From positions 579,615 to 643,614 of the forward strand of contig NZ_KB905379.1 of the NCBI RefSeq assembly GCF_000379085.1: a DNA stretch of 64,000 bases, given 5' to 3'. Both the position numbers and the translations under genes were made by a program. Under the pieces are notes generated by a model. It did not search any database, was not told where the DNA came from, and worked only from the letters and a program-made list of their open reading frames with translations. This document shows positions 34,102-42,537 of the stretch, piece by piece. This stretch comes from Halomicrobium katesii DSM 19301 (GTDB taxonomy: Archaea; Halobacteriota; Halobacteria; Halobacteriales; Haloarculaceae). How positions within the stretch are numbered: position 1 is the stretch's first letter; each line of letters starts with the position of its first letter.

Positions 34102-35412
34102 TTAATCCTTGGACGGGATCTCAGCGTAGATCGAGTCTGCGTGCCGTCGAGCGTCCGCGCGGACGGCTTCGCCGTCCACGTTCGCGAACGAGCCGTCGTC
34201 GTAGACGACCTCGCCGTCGACCATCGTGAACCGAACGTCGTCGCCGTGGGCGGCGAAGACGAGGTGCGAGAGCGGGTCGTGAACCGGCGTCGCCCGAGCA
34301 GAGCCCGTCGTGAGGCCGATCACGTCGGCCGGCCGACCCGGCGCGAGGACGCCCACGTCGAAGCCAGTCGCCTGCCCCCCGTGCTCGGTCGCCATCCGGA
34401 AGGCGGTCGCCGCCGGCAGCGCCGTCGCGTCGAGTTCGTCGACCTTCGCCAGCAGGGCCGCCTGGCGCATCTCGGTGAACGGATCCAGCGTGTTGTTGCA
34501 GGGGGGGCCGTCGTTGCCCAGCGCGACGGTGATCCCCCGCTGCAAGTAGGCCTCGACGGGCGCGATCCCGCTGGCGAGTTTCATGTTCGAGCTGGGACAG
34601 TGGACGACGGTGGTGTCGGTCTCGGCGAGGATCGCCCGCTCGGTCTCGTCCGTCCAGACGCAGTGGGCGAGCGTCACGTCTGGCCCCGTCAGGCCGACCT
34701 CGTCGAGCCACTCGACGTTGCGCATGCCCGTCCGGTCTTCGACCGTCTGGATCTCGTCGCGGTTCTCGCTGGCGTGCGTGTGGATGCGCACGCCGTCGTA
34801 GGCGTCGGCGAGATCGCGAGCACCCCTGAGACAGCGCTCGGTACAGGAGACGGCAAAGCGCGGCGTGACGGCGTAGCGAATCCGGTCGTCGAAAGCCCCG
34901 TGATACCGCTCGATGAGGCGCTCGGACTCGGCCAGTGCCGCGTCGGTGTCTTCCTGTAGCGCCCCGGCGTCGTAGTCCATCAACACCTTCCCGAGCAGGC
35001 CGCGGATCCCGATCTCGCCGGCCGCCTCGAAGGCCTGGTCGGCGTGCGCGACCGAGAGGTGGTCGACGACGGTCGTGACGCCGCTGGCCAGACACTCCAT
35101 GTAGCCAAGCGTCGCCGCGGTCCGCATCTGTTCGGCGTTCATCGCGGCCTCCATCGGGAGGACGTGATCGAAGAGCCAGTCCAGCAGCGCTTCGTCGTCG
35201 GCGATCCCCCGTCCGAGGCTCTGTACCGAGTGGACGTGCGAGCCGACCAGCCCCGGCGCGACGATGTCGAACGACCGGCTGTCGTGGTCCGGATGCCGCT
35301 CGGCCGCGGTCTCAGAATCTCCGACGAAGACGATCTCGTCACCGCTCGTGACGACCGCGCCGTCCTCGTAGACGGTGTCGCTGTCGGCGACGACGGTCCC
35401 GGTAAGTCGCAT
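34102..35412 (-). CDS. Amidohydrolase, SAH/MTA/5'-deoxyadenosine deaminase type
   Basis: 436 residues from the ATG at 35412 rather than the two GTG codons just before it. Metal ligands H59 and H61 in GSHVHSVQS, His in IHTHASEN, His in TLAHCVW and Asp in LGNDGPPCNN match the TrzN/MtaD subgroup, which deaminates S-adenosylhomocysteine, methylthioadenosine or 5'-deoxyadenosine, or hydrolyses related N-heterocycles. The C-terminal small domain with GVLAPGRPADVIGL is complete. It starts 29 bases after the tRNA-like gene (in the opposite sense the last gene base is 34102). Precise substrate is not decidable. Confidence 0.85.
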   Translation of the reverse strand: MRLTGTVVADSDTVYEDGAVVTSGDEIVFVGDSETAAERHPDHDSRSFDIVAPGLVGSHVHSVQSLGRGIADDEALLDWLFDHVLPMEAAMNAEQMRTAATLGYMECLASGVTTVVDHLSVAHADQAFEAAGEIGIRGLLGKVLMDYDAGALQEDTDAALAESERLIERYHGAFDDRIRYAVTPRFAVSCTERCLRGARDLADAYDGVRIHTHASENRDEIQTVEDRTGMRNVEWLDEVGLTGPDVTLAHCVWTDETERAILAETDTTVVHCPSSNMKLASGIAPVEAYLQRGITVALGNDGPPCNNTLDPFTEMRQAALLAKVDELDATALPAATAFRMATEHGGQATGFDVGVLAPGRPADVIGLTTGSARATPVHDPLSHLVFAAHGDDVRFTMVDGEVVYDDGSFANVDGEAVRADARRHADSIYAEIPSKD

Positions 35413-35547
35413 CACCACGAGGGGTGGTGTGCCACTCCCTAAGCGGTTTGGGTCGAGAAAACGCGTCGAAGCTACGGCAGACCGGCGATCAGGTCGCGGC
35501 TCGCGTCGACAGCGGCGAGCGCAGTCGACGCCGCGACGACGGAGTGG

Positions 35548-37416
35548 TCAGTACGACCGCTCTTTGGGTTCGTACTCTTTCCACTGGCTCTCCAGCAGGA
35601 CCGGCTTGTAGTACAGCTCCGGCGTCCCGTCGTCCCAGGCCAGCATCGTGTGCTTGATCCACTCCTCGTCGCGCCGTTCCTGGAACTCCGCGCGCCAGTG
35701 AGCGCCGCGGAACTCCTCGCGGGCCAGTGCGCCGAGCGTGATCGCTTCGGCCACGTCCAGGATGTTGCGCGTCTCGATGGTGTGGATCAGGTCCGTGTTG
35801 TAGGTGCGCGACGGGTCGGCAACGGCGACGTCCTCGTAGCGCTCGCGTGCGCGCCGGAGGTCACGCAGCGCGTCGTTGAGGCTCTCCTCTTTTCTGAAGA
35901 CGTTGACGTTCTCCGTCATCGTCTCCTGGACGTTCGAGCGGACCTCGGCGTGGTTGATGCCGTCCGCTTCCAGCAGCGACTCGATTCGCTCTCGTTCCTG
36001 GCGAACGGTGTGTTCCAGCGTCTCCTTGGGCTCGACCATCGCAGCGTCAGACCGACGGTCTGACGAGGATCGCTCACCACCGTCCGCTGCAACGTCGCCG
36101 TCACTGCTCCCGGCCTCGATAGCGCCGGGTTCAACGGGCGGTTCCACGTCGCCGTCCTCGCTCTTGGCAGAGCGGCCGGTCTGGATCTCGGCGGTCTTCA
36201 TGTCCTTGCCGGCGGCGTGGTGGCCGGCGCGCGCGCCGAACACGAGCAGTTCCGGCAGCGCGTTGCCCCCGAGACGGTTCGCGCCGTGCAGCGAGACACA
36301 GGCCGTCTCGCCGGCAGCGTAGAGTCCGCTGATACAGGTCTCGCCGTTCTCGTCGGTCTCGATGCCGCCCATGGCGTAGTGCTGGCCGGGCTTGACCGGC
36401 ATCGGTTCGTCGAGGCCGTCGACCCCCTCGAAGTCCTCCGCGAGGTGGAGGATGTTCTCCAGGCGATCGAGGATGCGCTCCTCGCCGAGGTGGCGCATGT
36501 CGAGGTCGACGTACTCGTCCTCGATGCCGCGGCCGGCGTTGACCTCGGTGAGTTCGGCCCGCGAGACCACGTCACGAGAGGCGAGTTCCCCGTCGTTGTT
36601 CGCGTAGCCGTGTTCGAACATGAACCGCTCTTCCTCGTCGTTGTAGAGGATCCCGCCTTCGCCACGGACCCCCTCGGAGATGAGCACGCCCGTCGAGGGC
36701 AGCGTCGTCGGGTGGAACTGGATCATCTCCATGTCTTCCATCGGGACGCCCGCGCGGTAGGCCATCGCACAGCCGTCGCCGGTGTTGGCGACGGCGTTGG
36801 TCGTGTGATCGAAGGCCTGTCCGAGACCACCGGTCGCGAGGATGACGCCGTCGCGGGCCCAGAACCCCTCGACGTTGCCGGTCGCGATCTCGTAGGCGAC
36901 GGCCCCGTGACAGTGGCGCTCCTCCGGGTCGTCGTGGTCGGTGACGGCGAGGTTGGTGACGTACCACTCGTCGTACACCTCGATGCCTCGTTTGACGACC
37001 TGTTCGTACATCGTGTGCAGCAGGTGGTGGCCCGTCTCCGCACCGGCATAGGTCGTCCGCGGGAACGACATCCCGCCGAACGGACGCTGCGAGACGCGGC
37101 CGTCGTCCTCGCGGGAGAACGGCATCCCCCAGTGCTCGATCTGGACGACCTCTTCGGGGGCGTCCTGGGCGAAGGTGTCGATCGCGGGGGCGTCCCCGAG
37201 ATAGTCAGACCCCTTCATGGTGTCGTAGGCGTGGAGTTCCCAGTCGTCGCCCTCGCGCAGTGCCGCGTTGATGCCACCCTCGGCCGCGCCCGTGTGGCTC
37301 CGGACGGGGTGGAGCTTCGTGACGAGTGCCACGTCGGCACCCTCTTCGTCGGCTGCGATCGCCGCTCGGAGGCCGGCACCGCCGGCACCGACCACGATCA
37401 CGTCGTGTTCGTGCAT
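35548..37416 (-). CDS. sdhA: Succinate dehydrogenase flavoprotein subunit
   Basis: 622 residues. Oxidises succinate to fumarate in the membrane-bound complex II. FAD motif VVGAGGAGLRAA (8-19), covalent flavin His41 in RSHTGAAEGG, substrate segments HPTTLPSTG (235-243) and the RGEGG loop (251-255), and HGANRLGGNAL (377-387) are intact. Residues about 405-465 form a hydrophilic Asp/Ser/Glu-rich insertion between the capping and helical parts, longer than in bacterial SdhA. It follows sdhB by 18 bases and is the last gene of sdhCDBA. Confident. Confidence 0.94.
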   Translation of the reverse strand: MHEHDVIVVGAGGAGLRAAIAADEEGADVALVTKLHPVRSHTGAAEGGINAALREGDDWELHAYDTMKGSDYLGDAPAIDTFAQDAPEEVVQIEHWGMPFSREDDGRVSQRPFGGMSFPRTTYAGAETGHHLLHTMYEQVVKRGIEVYDEWYVTNLAVTDHDDPEERHCHGAVAYEIATGNVEGFWARDGVILATGGLGQAFDHTTNAVANTGDGCAMAYRAGVPMEDMEMIQFHPTTLPSTGVLISEGVRGEGGILYNDEEERFMFEHGYANNDGELASRDVVSRAELTEVNAGRGIEDEYVDLDMRHLGEERILDRLENILHLAEDFEGVDGLDEPMPVKPGQHYAMGGIETDENGETCISGLYAAGETACVSLHGANRLGGNALPELLVFGARAGHHAAGKDMKTAEIQTGRSAKSEDGDVEPPVEPGAIEAGSSDGDVAADGGERSSSDRRSDAAMVEPKETLEHTVRQERERIESLLEADGINHAEVRSNVQETMTENVNVFRKEESLNDALRDLRRARERYEDVAVADPSRTYNTDLIHTIETRNILDVAEAITLGALAREEFRGAHWRAEFQERRDEEWIKHTMLAWDDGTPELYYKPVLLESQWKEYEPKERSY

Positions 37417-37434
37417 TGTTAGTCTCCCTTAGGA

Positions 37435-38322
37435 TTACCAGAACTTCAGGTTGTTCTTGACTGCTTCCCGTTTGAGCTCCTGGATGTGCTCGGTCAGTGG
37501 GATGTCTTTCGGACACACCTCGGTACAGGAGAACTGCGTCTGGCACCGCCAGACGCCATGTTCTTGCTCGATGATGCGGAGCCGTTCCTGCTTGCGCTGC
37601 TCGCCCTCGCGTTCGTCCATCGCAAAGCGGTAGGCCTTGTTGATCGCCGCCGGCCCGAGGTACTCGTTGTCGCCGGCCGCGATGTTACACGAGGACATGC
37701 ACGCGCCACACCAGATACACCGCGTCGACATCTTGATCTTCTCGCGGTTCTCGCGGTCCTGGCGCTGCTCTTCGAGCTCGTCGTCGGGCAGCTCGTCGGC
37801 GTCGAAGTACGGCTCGACGGCCTCCATCTGGTCGTAGAAGTGCTCCATGTCGACGACCAGGTCCTTGACGACTTCCTGGTGGGGCAGCGGCTCGATCCGG
37901 ATCGTCCCGGCGTCGAGGTCGGCGATCTGGGTCTTGCAGGCAAGTCGCTGGCGACCGTTGATGAAGAGCGCGTCGGACCCACAGACGGCCTGCCGACACG
38001 AGTGTCGGAAGGTCAGTGACGAGTCGTAGTGGTCCCGCGAGTAGATGAGCGCGTCGAGGACGGTCATCCCCTTGTGGAAGGGGACGGTGAAGTCGTCGAA
38101 CCGCGGCTCTTCTTTCCCCTCGACTTCGGGGTCGTAGCGGAAGACTTTGAGCGTGATCGTCTCTTCGGAGTGGTCGATCTCCTCGTCGACGCGCTGGTCC
38201 TCTCGGGCCTGCGCCCGCTCCTGTTTCTCCGCCCGACGGCGCTCGCCCGGTGATTCGACGGTCGGCTCGGCCGACTCGTCGGTCGTCTCCTCTGTCTCTG
38301 TCTCTTGTTCGATCGTACTCAT
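37435..38322 (-). CDS. sdhB: Succinate dehydrogenase iron-sulfur subunit
   Basis: 295 residues from the ATG at 38322. Three iron-sulfur clusters are predicted: the 2Fe-2S set in CRQAVCGSDA with a later Cys in LACKTQ, the 4Fe-4S set CIWCGACMSSC and the 3Fe-4S set starting CTEVCPKDIP. The first 60 residues are an acidic extension that bacterial SdhB lacks. It begins two bases before the sdhD stop region (38325), so translation is close-coupled. It carries electrons from SdhA to the quinone site in SdhC and SdhD. Confidence 0.94.
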   Translation of the reverse strand: MSTIEQETETEETTDESAEPTVESPGERRRAEKQERAQAREDQRVDEEIDHSEETITLKVFRYDPEVEGKEEPRFDDFTVPFHKGMTVLDALIYSRDHYDSSLTFRHSCRQAVCGSDALFINGRQRLACKTQIADLDAGTIRIEPLPHQEVVKDLVVDMEHFYDQMEAVEPYFDADELPDDELEEQRQDRENREKIKMSTRCIWCGACMSSCNIAAGDNEYLGPAAINKAYRFAMDEREGEQRKQERLRIIEQEHGVWRCQTQFSCTEVCPKDIPLTEHIQELKREAVKNNLKFW

Positions 38323-38324
38323 GG

Positions 38325-38690
38325 TTAGATCAGGTTGGTCATGGCGACGGCGACGCGGGTTCCCTGTGCGATCAACAGGACACCGGCGACGACCAGCACC
38401 CACTTGACCGCTCGCTTGCGAGTCCCGGTCAGACCCTGGTTGATGAGAGCGTTGTAGACGCCGTTGACGCCGTGGAAGGTCGCGGTCACGAGGAACAGCC
38501 ACATCGTCGTGAAGTAGCCGATAGAGCTCATCCGGGCGGTCGTGCCGGCCAGCGTGACCTCCGCCGCGTGGTTGACGAAGTGCAGCAGCATGAAGTGGAA
38601 GGCCAGCACGCCGATCAGGAACACCGCCGTGATCCGCTGTAGCAGCCACCGCGATCCGTTCCGGTCGAAAGAGGAGTAGTGTTCGGCCAT
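38325..38690 (-). CDS. sdhD: Succinate dehydrogenase membrane anchor subunit
   Basis: 121 residues with three transmembrane helices (about 17-40, 55-78, 91-113). His residues in AFHFMLLHFVNHAAE and VTATFHGVNGVYN suit haem b or quinone binding. The start shares one base with the stop of sdhC (TAATG). The sequence [23 protein letters not shown] is the usual haloarchaeal SdhD N-terminus. The long frame across it in another phase is a shadow. Confidence 0.9.
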   Translation of the reverse strand: MAEHYSSFDRNGSRWLLQRITAVFLIGVLAFHFMLLHFVNHAAEVTLAGTTARMSSIGYFTTMWLFLVTATFHGVNGVYNALINQGLTGTRKRAVKWVLVVAGVLLIAQGTRVAVAMTNLI

Positions 38691-39085
38691 TAGACGAGTT
38701 TCCCCCCGAGGAAGGTCGGGATGCTGGCGACGACGATCGCGCCCGTCAGCACCATCGACGCGTAGAAGCTCTTGTCCTGTGCTTCGAGTCCGATACCCAG
38801 GTCGACGAACAGCAGTCGGAGCCCGTTGAGGATGTGGAAGACGGCGACGGCGAGCAGGCCGACCTCGAGGAAGCGAACGACGAGCAGGGCTTCGAGTCCC
38901 TGCAGGGTGCCGTTGTACAGTGCCTCCCCCTGAATCGCCGTGCTCAGCACGGCGATGTGGGTAAAGAGGTAGCCGACGAGTACCCAGCCGGTGAACTTGT
39001 GGAAGATCCACGCCCACATCCCGGCCGAGAAGTCCCGCCACCGTCCGAAGTCCTCGACGGTGCCGCGATTGTAAGACTGACTCAT
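38690..39085 (-). CDS. sdhC: Succinate dehydrogenase cytochrome b subunit
   Basis: 131 residues, first gene of the operon. Three helices are predicted (about 24-48, 65-89, 106-127), with [15 protein letters not shown] and [13 protein letters not shown] giving His candidates for the haem. A TATA-like TTCTATTTG is 24-33 bases upstream of the ATG at 39085, so the operon probably starts with a very short leader. Fits the family length. Confidence 0.9.
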   Translation of the reverse strand: MSQSYNRGTVEDFGRWRDFSAGMWAWIFHKFTGWVLVGYLFTHIAVLSTAIQGEALYNGTLQGLEALLVVRFLEVGLLAVAVFHILNGLRLLFVDLGIGLEAQDKSFYASMVLTGAIVVASIPTFLGGKLV

Positions 39086-39189
39086 ACACCCAGCACTTGG
39101 AGCGGGGACAAATAGAAGTTACTACAACGTACGCGCGCTCTCGGCAAACGTGATCGGTAGTTCACGTTCGGCGTGACACGACACGTCGC

Positions 39190-39485
39190 TCACACGGGAT
39201 CGTCGATCCCGCCGTTGCGCTCCAGCGCGCGCTGGGTCCGGTCGTCGAGTTTCACGAGGTGACAGAGCGGGTTGCCGGGGTAGACGAGCGGATTCTCCAG
39301 CACCCCGACCAGCAGTCCGGTGAACGGTGCTTCGACGACCGTCCGATCTGTCTTGAAGGGGTTGGCGATCGTACAGATCGGGTCGCCCGCCTCGACGAAG
39401 GCACCGCGGTCGAAGTGCATGTCGACGCCGACGGCGAACTGGAGGCAGAGGAAGAAGAGGCCGGAGAGGAGTAGCGAGGCGCGCT
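39190..39485 (-). pseudogene. Succinylglutamate desuccinylase/aspartoacylase family, C-terminal relic
   Basis: About 98 residues match only the C-terminal lobe of M14-type AstE/AspA proteins: EAGDPICTIANPFKTDRTVV, FTGLLVGVLENPLVYPGNPL and CHLVKLDD. Full-length members have about 320-340 residues with a zinc site HxxE that is missing here. The reading frame continues upstream only into the palindromic element at 39486-39570, whose arm supplies the first codons of the frame. The gene was therefore cut at the palindrome. No promoter is evident, so it is probably not expressed. Confidence 0.75.
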
Positions 39486-39570
39486 GATACGGACGGTTGT
39501 AGGCGTTTACCCCAGTCGACCGCACGACGGCGTGCGGTCGATCTGGTAAAGACCTACAACTTTCCGTATG
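39486..39570. repeat. Palindromic element, copy B (well preserved)
   Basis: Outer arms of about 27 bases (TGATACGGACGGTTGTAGGC onward; mirrored ending TTCCGTATGA) match at about 22 positions, and an inner palindrome CGACCGCAC...GTGCGGTCG closes on GACG. The whole 85 bases can fold into one long hairpin. It marks the breakpoint of the truncated peptidase gene. A degenerate relative is at 1097-1178. Confidence 0.7.
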
Positions 39571-39632
39571 AGAGCGAAGCGAGCAGCGGGCCTCGGAGGT
39601 GCGAGCGGAATCGGATGGTGTGAGCGACGCGC

Positions 39633-40244
39633 CTACGGCTCGACTTCCCGCCAGCGGGGTTCGACGCCGGGGGCGCAGTCCGGGTGGACTCCGTCGTCCT
39701 CGTCCGCGTCTGGGACTCCCTCCTCGTCTTCGAGGGCGTCGATCGGGCGGGCGGGGTTGCCGACGACGGTCGTGTCGGGTGGCACGTCGTCGACGACGAC
39801 GGAGCCGGCACCGACGGTCGCGTCCTCGCCGATCGTGATGTCGCCGATCAGCGTCGCGTCGGCACCGATCAGCGCGCGGTCCTTGATCGTCGGGTGGCGC
39901 TTGACCGGCTCGCTGGATTTCCCGCCCAGCGTCACGCCGTGGTACATCACGACCTCGTCACCGATCTCGGCGGTCTCGCCGACGACGGTCCCCATGCCGT
40001 GGTCGATGAACAGCCGCTCGCCGACGGTCGCGCCGGGATGGATCTCGATGCCGGTGAGAAATCGACCGACGGACGCCAGCAGGGCGGCGGCGAGGGCGAG
40101 ACCGCGGCGGTGACAGGCGTGTGCGAGGCGGTACCACCAGACGGCGTGCAGTCCCGGATAGGTCAACACCACCACGAGGGTGCTCGTTGCGGCCGGATCG
40201 TTGGCCTTGGCGAATCGGATGTCGTCTGCGATGCGGTCGAACAT
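39633..40244 (-). CDS. cysE: Serine O-acetyltransferase
   Basis: 203 residues. It acetylates serine for cysteine synthesis. A short N-terminal helical part (about 1-60) is followed by the left-handed beta-helix with hexapeptide repeats: [36 protein letters not shown] and [19 protein letters not shown]. The catalytic His is in FIDHGMGTV and MYHGVT. It is shorter at the N-terminus than E. coli CysE and belongs to the short SAT type of archaea and cyanobacteria. The C-terminus is acidic and Asp-rich. No cysteine synthase lies beside it. Confidence 0.9.
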   Translation of the reverse strand: MFDRIADDIRFAKANDPAATSTLVVVLTYPGLHAVWWYRLAHACHRRGLALAAALLASVGRFLTGIEIHPGATVGERLFIDHGMGTVVGETAEIGDEVVMYHGVTLGGKSSEPVKRHPTIKDRALIGADATLIGDITIGEDATVGAGSVVVDDVPPDTTVVGNPARPIDALEDEEGVPDADEDDGVHPDCAPGVEPRWREVEP

Positions 40245-40477
40245 TGTTGGAGTGTCAGGCGTGGTGAGAGAGCGGTGCGCGGTGACGAGAAGAGCGGGGC
40301 GCTCACCGACAGCGGCCGGCGAGAGCGGACGTTCGTGGGACGACCGATCGGTTGCGAGCGTGCCCGCGAAGCATACTCTACGTTCGCAGATCCAGCCTCT
40401 TAAACCCCGTCGCTATTACCCCGCGAGACCGCCAGGAGGACCCGGCCTTTCTTTGTGGGGTACCCCAGAATGGCGGT

Positions 40478-40942
40478 ATGGCAGACCCCGACTTCGAGGA
40501 GTTCGACCACGAGCGACACGTCCAGTCGGCCATCGACCTCGCCCGTGCGGCCGCCGACCGCGGTGACCGACCGTTCGGTTCCGTCCTCGTCCGTGACGAC
40601 GAGCAGATCGCGGCGGCGTCGAACCGCGTCGTCACGGCGGACGATCTGCGACGCCATCCGGAACTCGATCTCGCGCTGGCGGCCGAGCGATCGTACACGC
40701 CGGAAGAGCGCGCCCGGACAGTGATGTACACGAGCACGGAACCGTGCCCGATGTGTGCCGGCGGTCTCCGCTCGGTCGGACTGGGGCGGATCGTCTACAG
40801 CGTCGGCGGCGACGAGATCCACGAGTTCACCGGCGGCGAGCCGACGGTTCGATCGGGAGCGATTCTTGACGGCGTCACCGACGTGACCGGGCCGGTGTGT
40901 CACGAAGCGGGACTGGCCGTCCACGAGGCGTTCGACTGGTAG
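40478..40942 (+). CDS. Nucleoside deaminase of the CDA/dCMP deaminase fold
   Basis: 154 residues from the ATG at 40478. The zinc site is H60-P-E62 with proton-shuttling Glu62 and C90-P-M-C93 (PCPMCAGG). The order HPE...PCxxC with GRIVYSVGG after it matches guanine deaminase/tRNA-adenosine-deaminase-like members; the P between H and E is less common than A or V. A TATA-like CTCTTAAAC lies at about 40396, which leaves a leader of roughly 55 bases. Substrate is probably guanine, cytosine or a related base but cannot be decided. Confidence 0.8.
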   Translation: MADPDFEEFDHERHVQSAIDLARAAADRGDRPFGSVLVRDDEQIAAASNRVVTADDLRRHPELDLALAAERSYTPEERARTVMYTSTEPCPMCAGGLRSVGLGRIVYSVGGDEIHEFTGGEPTVRSGAILDGVTDVTGPVCHEAGLAVHEAFDW

Positions 40943-40986
40943 CGACAGATCGCAGTGCTCAACCCCCTCGAACCCCTTCGATGGGT

Positions 40987-41259
40987 ATGACCGAGCGTAC
41001 GTACCGGTGCTCGAACTGTCGAGAGCACACCCTGACGCGCGACTTCGACGTTTCGCACCTCTCCGTTACCTGCCCGAACTGCGATGAGTTCTCGCGATTC
41101 GTCAACGGCCGCGTGATCGAGCAGTTCGAGTCCCTGGAGTCGTCGCCTCCGGACCACCTCGACTGGGAGGCACTCGACCGGACCGAGAAGCTGTTGATCA
41201 GCGAGCGGATCGTCCGGCAGGGCCACTCGATCGAGGACTTCGAGATGGACGGGGAGTGA
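40987..41259 (+). CDS. Small zinc-ribbon protein
   Basis: 90 residues from the ATG at 40987; the ATG at 40981 adds two residues. C-x2-C (CSNC) and C-x2-C (CPNC) form a zinc ribbon in the first 30 residues, with TYRCSNCREHT, followed by an acidic helical part with LDWEALDRTEKLLISERIV. Conserved in haloarchaea as far as I recall, without assigned function. A T-run at 41285-41291, 26 bases after its stop, should end its transcript. Confidence 0.65.
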   Translation: MTERTYRCSNCREHTLTRDFDVSHLSVTCPNCDEFSRFVNGRVIEQFESLESSPPDHLDWEALDRTEKLLISERIVRQGHSIEDFEMDGE

Positions 41260-41280
41260 GTTCCGCGGCCGCCCCGTCCA

Positions 41281-41292
41281 CGGGTTTTTTTC
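41281..41292 (+). terminator. T-tract terminator after the zinc-ribbon gene
   Basis: CGGGTTTTTTTC contains seven T on the plus strand shortly after the stop at 41259, following a GC-rich stretch. Poly-U tracts of this kind act as archaeal transcription end signals with aCPSF1. Confidence 0.5.
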
Positions 41293-41441
41293 GACAGGTT
41301 CTTGTCAGTCGTATTGCGATACTCGTACGGGAGATGGCGAGTGGCGGCAACACGGTTCGATCCTGATGCACCGGCTCCCGGACGACAGTTCGGCCCTCCT
41401 GGCCGCCGTCTTTCGGCCACCGACGGTGAGAGACGCGCCGG

Positions 41442-42050
41442 TCACAGCGATTCGACCTCGTCGACACTCTCTTCGACGTCTTCTTCGACGCGCCAGAGGT
41501 AGAGACTGGCGTAGCTCCGATAGGGTGCCCATCGCTCGGCGTACGCGGACATCTCGGCGCGGGACATCTCCGGCCCGACGAGCGACGCCATGCCCGTCCG
41601 GATGCCGAGGTCGCCGACGGGGAACACGTCCTCGCGGCCCAGCGAGAAGATGAGTTGCATGTTCGCCGTCCACTCCCCGACGCCGGTGATCGACGTGAGT
41701 TCGTCGACGACAGCGTCGTCGTCCACGTCCTCGAAGTACGTCCGTGAGAGCCCGCGTTCCTCGAAGGCCGTCGCGACGTTGTTGACGTAGCGAGTCTTCT
41801 GTCGAGAGAGACCGGCGTCACGCAGTACCTCGTCGTCGGCCGCCAGAACGCCCGACGGCGTCACCTCGACGGCGTCGAACAGTCGCTCGCGGGTGGCGGC
41901 CGCCGACGCCATCGACACCTGCTGGCGGACGATCGAGGTCAGAATTCGCGCGAAGAGGTCCTCAGCCGGCGAGATCGTCAGTTCGCCGTGGGTCTCGACG
42001 AGGGGTCCCAGGTCGGGATCCTCGCGGAGTCGGTCGTGGGGATCGCTCAC
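41442..42050 (-). CDS. DNA-3-methyladenine glycosylase (AlkA-like HhH-GPD)
   Basis: 202 residues. The helix-hairpin-helix with LTSITGVGEWTANM (118-131) is followed by the Gly/Pro-rich loop and catalytic Asp147 in FPVGDLGI. There is no FeS-cluster loop. The enzyme removes alkylated purines from DNA in base excision repair. The N-terminal extra beta domain of E. coli AlkA is reduced, as in many archaeal members. Convergent with the zinc-ribbon gene; the gene is complete. Confidence 0.88.
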   Translation of the reverse strand: MSDPHDRLREDPDLGPLVETHGELTISPAEDLFARILTSIVRQQVSMASAAATRERLFDAVEVTPSGVLAADDEVLRDAGLSRQKTRYVNNVATAFEERGLSRTYFEDVDDDAVVDELTSITGVGEWTANMQLIFSLGREDVFPVGDLGIRTGMASLVGPEMSRAEMSAYAERWAPYRSYASLYLWRVEEDVEESVDEVESL

Positions 42051-42147
42051 GGACGGACGATGGGACGAGAGCGTCGAGAACGTTGCGGTCGAGTGTCGGA
42101 GCGAGGACGGGAAAAGTATCGCTGGTGATAATCAGAGAGTGGCAGTT

Positions 42148-42537
42148 ATGTTCAGCGGGCACGGAGCGGTGGGCGTGACGACAGACGACTGGAGCCTGTA
42201 CGTAGAGGAGAACGCGCTGATAGCCGAGTTCGGTGTCGACATCGAAACGAGAGAAGAAGTCTTTGCGGCCGTCAACGAGCGGTTCGAAGAGCTGGCGACC
42301 GATCCCGCCATCGACACGCACGTCTCGGTCCTGAAAATGGAGTCCGCACTCAACGGGGAGGTCTTCGAGAAGGCACAGGAGGCCGCGGAGGCCGGCACCG
42401 AGTACGGGATCACGAACTGGATTATCGTCTCGGACGACATCAAGAAGATGGCGCTCAAGAGCAAGATCGGCGAGATCCCCGGCGTCGACATCGAGACGGT
42501 CGACAGCCTCGACGAAGCGCTGCGCGTCGCGGTTTAG
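42148..42537 (+). CDS. Conserved haloarchaeal protein with STAS-like pattern
   Basis: 129 residues from the ATG at 42148. Alternating strands and helices, with [20 protein letters not shown] and [15 protein letters not shown] near the C-terminus, resemble SpoIIAA/STAS-like folds. No catalytic residues can be named. The frame upstream is open but lacks a sensible start. The stop overlaps that of the convergent acyl-CoA dehydrogenase gene. Function is unknown. Confidence 0.65.
   Translation: MFSGHGAVGVTTDDWSLYVEENALIAEFGVDIETREEVFAAVNERFEELATDPAIDTHVSVLKMESALNGEVFEKAQEAAEAGTEYGITNWIIVSDDIKKMALKSKIGEIPGVDIETVDSLDEALRVAV

Noticed and set aside
33769..34105. Open frames across the tandem repeats (products with GAGFEP or GRGGIRTRG)
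   Set aside because: They are translations of tRNA-3'-end DNA; composition is Arg/Ser/Gly rich, not acidic, and no start signal exists.
35413..35547. Possible small gene between the amidohydrolase and sdhA
   Set aside because: No frame with acidic composition, start signal or known motif was found in the 135 bases.
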